A DNA stretch of 64,000 bases from Nepenthes gracilis (lineage: Eukaryota; Streptophyta; Magnoliopsida; Caryophyllales; Nepenthaceae): positions 4,444,536 to 4,508,535 of the forward strand of contig BSYO01000014.1 in NCBI GenBank assembly GCA_033239525.1. Reading direction: 5' to 3'. Positions 59,101-64,000 of this stretch are shown here, piece by piece (the first letter of the stretch is position 1; each line of letters starts with the position of its first letter). The translations under genes and the position numbers were made by a program. The notes below the pieces were generated by a model that ran no database searches, was not told where the DNA came from, and saw only the letters and a list, made by a program, of their open reading frames with translations.

Positions 59101-60285
59101 TGATGGGTCCCGGCACCCAAGGCCCAGAAAAGAAGGCCCAAAAGCCAAGTCCACGGGCCAAGAGACTTTCGAAGAAGATTTGGCCTAAGAGGCCCAAAGG
59201 CAGTCATTCGCGTCCCAGGAGGCCCAAGAAGCCTAACTTAGCCCAAGAGATTAAGTTGGCCTTAGAAGTCCGAGGACCTGGGCTAGCGTCCCAAGAAGCC
59301 CAAATGGTGACAATGGTCCAAGAGACCAATTTGACCTAAGAGGCCTGAGGACGCCATAAGAGACCAACGTCACTAATGAAATTCCCAGGACATGAAGCCA
59401 GGAATATAACACTGAAATTCCAAAGGCTTTTGGCAAGCGAAATTTCCAATTAACGTCCGAGAACCTAGCTCAATAAACCCAAAGATTCGGCAAAAAACCC
59501 AGAAGGTTTTCTAGGTACGATGACAGTCTCTTCATCTCTGTATCATTAGATTGGGGGAAAAGGGGGCCCAAGATGGCCGAGAACGCCAGCTCAGACATCT
59601 CACTTTACCAAGGAGCATGCATTCTTTGCAACACGCTACCTCCACAGGAAATCACGGCGCTCAGAGCACGCGCAATCATTACAGGACTAACGGCACCTGA
59701 CACACCGAATCAGCAGAGTTGGTGGCAGGCCTTCCAACACACGCCAAATCAGCAGAGTTGGTGGCAGGCTTGATAGCACACGCCAACGCCACGTGTTCCC
59801 ATTTAATGGCATGTTCCCCCTCTATAAATACCTCATTCAAACGACAGAAGAAGGGATTCCAAGAGCTGGCATTTACATGCACACTATGAACAACAACTAA
59901 GTGAAAGAAAGGAAGAAAAAGAGAAGTAGGCACAGGGAGAGAAAGTTAGAAAAGAAAAGAGGGAACGAGATCTCTTGCCTTGTAATTCTGTGTGGAACCA
60001 AAAGTGCCACTGTGACCAATTGTATCCCATTCTAAAGGTAGTGGATCATTTCGAACCCAGTGTCCATCACCGTGGTTTTTTCCCTTTCATTCAAGAAGGG
60101 GTTTTCCACGTAAAATCCTCGAGCATTGTGTCCTTCTCCCATTTTCCCTTCCTAAAACGTCATTCTCGTCGAATTTAACAATCACTTTTGTGTTGCACAA
60201 TTCTGTCCGTCCGAGGGCATCGAAAGAGTGCAAAGAGCAAACTCGGACTCTCGTTGTACGGCAGCCGAAACTCGTGGACGCAACA
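59101..60285 (+). repeat. 5' LTR of element H (1185 bp)
   Basis: TGATGGGTCCC...GACGCAACA, followed by TTGGCACCGTCTGTGG (PBS-like). TATA box TATAAATA at 59823-59830. Near 59697-59770 a 30-bp direct duplication (AATCAGCAGAGTTGGTGGCA) occurs. Confidence 0.85.
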
Positions 60286-60304
60286 TTGGCACCGTCTGTG
60301 GAAA
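60286..60304 (+). promoter_or_regulatory. Primer binding site of element H
   Basis: TTGGCACCGTCTGTGGAAA directly after the LTR; compare the more decayed copy in element B at 12779. Confidence 0.8.
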
Positions 60305-60380
60305 GCGACTAAAAGTTTACTTTTCACATCTTCACAAAACGCACAGAAACACTACGACGACTCCAACTCCAAAGTCCAAA

Positions 60381-61314
60381 ATGGTGAGTACAAGGGCACA
60401 GGCGAGTGCACTAGTCAGAGTGGTGGCCTCGCACAACGACGGCCCCGACTCCAATCACCATGGCCATTCTCCCAGTGGGGGCTTGACATTCTCGGACCAC
60501 TCCGGCTTGTGCCCGGACAGAGAAAGTTCCTAATTGTAGGGATAGATTACTTCACCAAATGGGCGGAGGCAGTACCACTCGCAAGGATAACAGAAAATGC
60601 CCCTGAGTTCCTCCGGTAGAACATCGTGTGCAGATTTGGGATCCTGGAGTGCATCGTGATCGATAACGGGATGCAATTCACCGGGAAATGATTCACTAAG
60701 TAATACGCCAACCTAAAAATAAACTTGGTCCACACGTCAGTACCGTACCCCCAAGCTAACAGGCAAGTGGAGGTCACAAACCGCACGATCATGCATGGAC
60801 TCAAGACTAAGCTGGAGTGTTACGAGGGCTTGTGGGTACATGAGCTGCCATCCGTTCTCTGGTCATACAGGATGACACCTAGTGAACACACGAGGAAGAC
60901 CCCCTTTAGCCTCTGCTACGGGGTTGAAGTTGTCATCCCAATAGAAGTAGGCCTCACAAGTCCATGGGTTGGATGCTTCAGCTCGATCGACAACAGCCAG
61001 AGGCTCGAAAAACCTCGACATGCTCGAGAAAGTCCGCGACCAAGTTAGGCTAAGGGTAGCGGTGTACCAGCAACGGGTTGCCCGCTATTACAATAAGAAG
61101 GTAAAGGCGCGGCATTTTGAGGTTGGGGATCTGGTACTGAGAAGCGTGGAGGCCACGGGAAAAACGTCGGCAGAAACAAACTCTTCCCAAATTGGGATGA
61201 CCATTTTTGGTCTCTGACATCTTTAGGGGCGGGGCCTACAAGTTGCGCACCCAAGAGGGCAAGCTGGTACCCCGAACTTGGAACGTCACGCACCTCAGAA
61301 GATATTACCAGTAA
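60381..61314 (+). pseudogene. Element H gag start fused to integrase
   Basis: ATG at 60381 begins MVSTRAQASALVRVVASHND, a gag start. Near 60447 the sequence switches to integrase in another frame: LQSPWPFSQWGLDILGPL, RKFLIVGIDYFTKWAEA, IDNGMQFTGK and ANRQVEVTNRTIMHGL, so the core D-D-E residues are present. The C-terminal RVARYYNKKVKARHFEVGD lies near 61075-61130, and the natural stop is 61312 after RRYYQ. The HHCC domain is missing. Stops at about 60618, 60689 and 60701 and later frameshifts inactivate it. Confidence 0.88.
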
Positions 61315-61416
61315 TAAACGAATAGCCAGCTATCCAGGTAACCTCCCAAACTTAGGATGTCCTTAAGAGAAACGACCCTCTCACCCCTTAAAAAAAAGGG
61401 GGAGAGGGGGGAGAGA

Positions 61417-61872
61417 AAACTTGGTTTCGTCCGAACAGTCCAAGAGGTCGTATTTCAAAACTCGGTTTTGTCCGAGCAGCCCAAGAAGTCGTATTTCAAA
61501 ACTCAGATTTATCCGAGCGGCCCAAGAGGTCGTATTCAAAACTAGGATTTGTCCGAGCGGCCCAAGAGGTCGTATTTCAAAACTCGGTTTCATCCGAGCG
61601 GCCCAAGAGGTCGTATTTCAAAACTCGGTTTCATTCGAGCGGCCTAATAGGTCATATTTCAAAACTCGATTTCGTCCGAGAGGCCCAATAGGTCATACTT
61701 CAAAACTCGGTTTCGTCCGAACGGCCTAATAGGTCATATTTCAAAACTCAATTTCGTCCGAGCGCCCAAGAGGTCATATCTCAAAACTTGGTTTCGTCCG
61801 AGCGGCTAGGAGGTCGTATATCAAAACTTGTATTTGTCCAAGTGGCCCAAGGGGTCGCATGACAAAAAAACT
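61417..61872 (+). repeat. 41-bp tandem repeat between integrase and antisense gene (element H)
   Basis: About eleven units of 40-42 bp with core AAACTCGGTTTCGTCCGAGC then GGCCCAAGAGGTCGTATTTC. Related to the B array (18520-18758). Confidence 0.95.
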
Positions 61873-61977
61873 CAGACGTTAATTAGGCGCAAGGCTAACT
61901 TGTTCAGTGCCATGACAAAAAACACTCCATAATCAAGGAGGAGGAATCAAACACTTGAGCTAAAAATAAATGTCCAT

Positions 61978-61983
61978 TTTATT
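61978..61983 (-). terminator. Candidate polyadenylation signal of antisense gene H
   Basis: AATAAA on the minus strand (GAATAAAATGGACA), about 50 bases after the antisense stop at 62032. The same AATAAAATGG occurs after antisense gene B. Confidence 0.5.
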
Positions 61984-62031
61984 CATATGTACAACATGTG
62001 AACAAAAAAAAAAGAAAAAAAAAGCTAGCTC

Positions 62032-63953
62032 TCAAAGGGACCCCACGAAGGAGTGGTCCCATGCTGCCCTTCTTCTTGAGATTGAGAAGCTCCCGGGTCC
62101 CATCTGCCTGGCCCGAGCTCCCGTTTGCTCTGAAGGACGAGGATCCTTGGAAGGACTCAGACGTGGGGACCTAGGAAATGGCCTCCCTACAATGCCATAC
62201 ACATCCCCGGGGCATGTGGCACTTGTGTTCCGAGGATCCAGCACGGCAGTGGAAAACTACGGATATAGCAACCGCATCAGCCGACGACACAAATTAATAC
62301 CGTCCCAGTACTTGCTCTCCAACAGAGGCGCTATATCCACAGCCCTCACCGACGCCCTCAGCACTTCCTCCAGCTGGAGGTTCCTTTCTCGGAGGAGTAT
62401 GTATTGAATTTGCTAAAGCCTCAGGGTGTCCTCGAGAGAGGCGTTCTTCGTAGTGGCCTTAGCAAGCTCCACTTGCAGCCACTGGCTGCCCTCTCCAGCG
62501 GCCCTTAAAGACTCCATCTCCGAGCAGGCTTGAGTAACCTCACCAATTAGCTAATTGAGGCTCCCAGCTAGATCCTGGAACTGTAAGAGGAGGCAAGTTC
62601 ATTGAGATATAAACAACAAAAAGCAAGGCAGCTGAAAAAAATAGTAAAGTACCTCAGAGACGAGAGAGCCATGGCTTTGGCCATGCTCTCCTACGACCTC
62701 GGGATCTAGCAGCTCATCTACAGGCGCCGCATGAACATAAAAAATGGCCTCGGACGAAGGACCTTCAGAAACAGGGGGCTCAACAACTTCGGGGGGCTCT
62801 GAGACCGCGATCTCAACCTCATCGCCGCTAAGAATCTCGATAGTATCCTCAGCAGGAGCGTCGACGGTTGGCTCTACTCCATAAGGCTCCCCAACCTCAA
62901 CAGCCTCCATGGCGGGAACGGTTACGATCATAGCCGCCTCATCACCCTGATTGTCTCCAGCCTCCTACACGGTCTCCAATACGTTAGGGTCCTTGGATGG
63001 ACCAGCAGGAAAGTCTGAGACCTCACCCAGGATCTCAGCAGCAGAAGAAGGTCTGGGGACCTCAGGCTCTGCAGTAGGTCCGACAACCAAACCCATGAAC
63101 CACCTGACAAGAGGTGCAATCATGGCGTCATCATCGTCGGACAAGGAGTACTCGACAATTGACATTGGATCCTCCGAAGCCTCAGTCCAATGACTCTTCC
63201 GTGGCCTCTCGGATGGCTCTTTAATGGTAAGGGAACTCCCTTTTTTCCTCAATCTCTTCTTCTTCTTCTTTGCACTGTTAGCAGCGCTGGAGTCCTCGGA
63301 TGTGGTCACCCACTTGGCCTTCGCCAAGCTCTCGGGCATCAACCAGGTGTTTTGTTTTCCAACATTAAAGTTGCCAAGGTTGGCCATCACCAAGTCCGTG
63401 ACCACCTTGGCAACCTCCCTCTCCTCCGCAGTGGCATCCGAGCAGTGTTTGCTCGCCATGTTTCCCCATGTAAGGGAGAGCTCCCAGTTGTCCAGGACAC
63501 CCAAAAAGAACAATTTGTCCTTCCACTTTTTGGTGGAGTCAGGGTTTCCTCCACTCATAACGGCGAACTCCGAATGAGGAGTCATGGTGATCCAGTCCAG
63601 ATTGTGAGTGAAGTGAAACATCACCTTCACCATGGATACCTCAAAAACTTTATTGTGGCAATGCGCAAACACACAAAGGGAAACTAAATACCTAATGGCG
63701 TTCGGTTGAAGCCTGGCGAACAGGATGCCCAACTTCCTCATAAGATGGTACAGCTCCAGAGGGACTAGGAAGCGAAGCCCACCCTTAAGATGGACTTCGT
63801 AAACAGCGATGAAGCCATCAGGAGGGCTGCACGCTCTCTCAGCAGCTCTAGAAGCACCATCGCCACGGAGTCTAAAATATTATGCTTCGCATGAATTTGC
63901 TCAAGGTCTTTAAGGGAAAGAGAGGAAACAATTTCCTTAACCCTAGCAGCCAT
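62032..63953 (-). pseudogene. Antisense gene of element H, spliced
   Basis: Minus strand, ATG at 63953 (MAARVKEIVSSLSLKDLEQ). After a frameshift near 63880 the N-terminal domain reads CSPPDGFIAVYEVHLKGGLR, FARLQPNAIRYLVSLCVF and KKWKDKLFFLG. It is open from 63741 to 62965, including a lysine run (KKKKKRLRKK) that looks like a nuclear localisation signal, then after one stop an acidic region to 62653. Phase-0 intron 62652-62581 (72 bp; donor GAG|GTACTT, acceptor CTCTTACAG). Exon 2 has a Glu/Leu-rich coiled coil and KYWDGINLCRRLMRLLYP near 62306-62253, with three stops. The upstream promoter is mostly outside the window. Confidence 0.8.
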
Positions 63954-64000
63954 GGAAACAGGAGAAGAGTCTCTATGAGAACGAGAGAAGAGGAACGACG

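Larger units (their letters stand above)
59101..64000 (+). mobile_element. Tat-lineage element H, internally deleted, runs off window
   Basis: 5' LTR 59101-60285, PBS-like leader, the first gag codons, then integrase directly, ~40-bp tandem repeats and the antisense gene. Protease, RT and both RNase H domains are missing, so it is a deletion derivative that could move only in trans. The 3' LTR lies beyond 64000. Confidence 0.9.

Overview
This window is repeat-rich nuclear DNA of a flowering plant; the species cannot be named from it. Almost everything recognisable is transposable element: Ty3/gypsy Tat-lineage elements (dual RNase H, no chromodomain), Ty3/gypsy Tekay/Del-like chromoviruses, Ty1/copia elements of Tork-like and SIRE-like type, and an orphan plant LINE ORF1. 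I found no host protein gene, rRNA, tRNA or CRISPR array that I can support. C-to-T / G-to-A decay, in-frame stops and frameshifts are pervasive, as expected for old methylated repeats.

Layout: 1-5792 is the 3' part of Tat element A (+), ending in its LTR. 5793-7050 is an AT-rich decayed LTR, 7260-8370 a decayed copia RT/RNase H on the minus strand, and 8371-11622 a lower-copy island with CT microsatellites and no recognised gene. 11628-22642 is Tat element B, structurally complete (two 1151-bp LTRs, target duplication GTATT). 23924-24594 is the 5' end of a copia element (G), 24595-30015 a full-length Tork-like copia F (target duplication AGAGA), and 30030-31893 a decayed Tekay pol (E). 32032-38783 is Tekay-like element D with a 2966-bp LTR. 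38833-48658 is Tat element C, truncated at 5'. 48659-55433 is a nest of decayed LTRs holding a 2915-bp solo LTR (51753-54667, target duplication CAATT). 55762-58100 is LINE ORF1, 58300-58950 a copia 3' end, and 59101-64000 Tat element H, which runs off the window.

The most interesting system is an antisense gene carried by all four Tat elements between the end of pol and the 3' LTR: 4058-2251, 20972-19168, 45665-43758 and 63953-62032, all on the minus strand. Each has a conserved N-terminal domain of the type annotated as 'putative gypsy type transposon', an acidic middle, one short phase-0 intron (72-79 bp) at the same place, a coiled coil, and a C-terminal motif around 'W-D-G-I-x-L-C-R-R'. 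Three have a CACGTG box upstream, and most have AATAAA where the transcript should end. Element C carries a second, related antisense unit. Between pol and the antisense gene lies a ~40-bp tandem repeat shared by elements B and H and mirrored in C. Extra and antisense ORFs in plant Tat elements are known; their function is not, and the intron, promoter-like layout and conserved non-coding blocks seen here deserve testing.

How the parts work together: gag, protease, reverse transcriptase, RNase H and integrase remnants belong to retrotransposon life cycles primed at the LTR-adjacent PBS and PPT. None of the copies looks autonomous as read. F is closest, with an intact Gag-protease-integrase reading frame but a broken RT/RNase H half.
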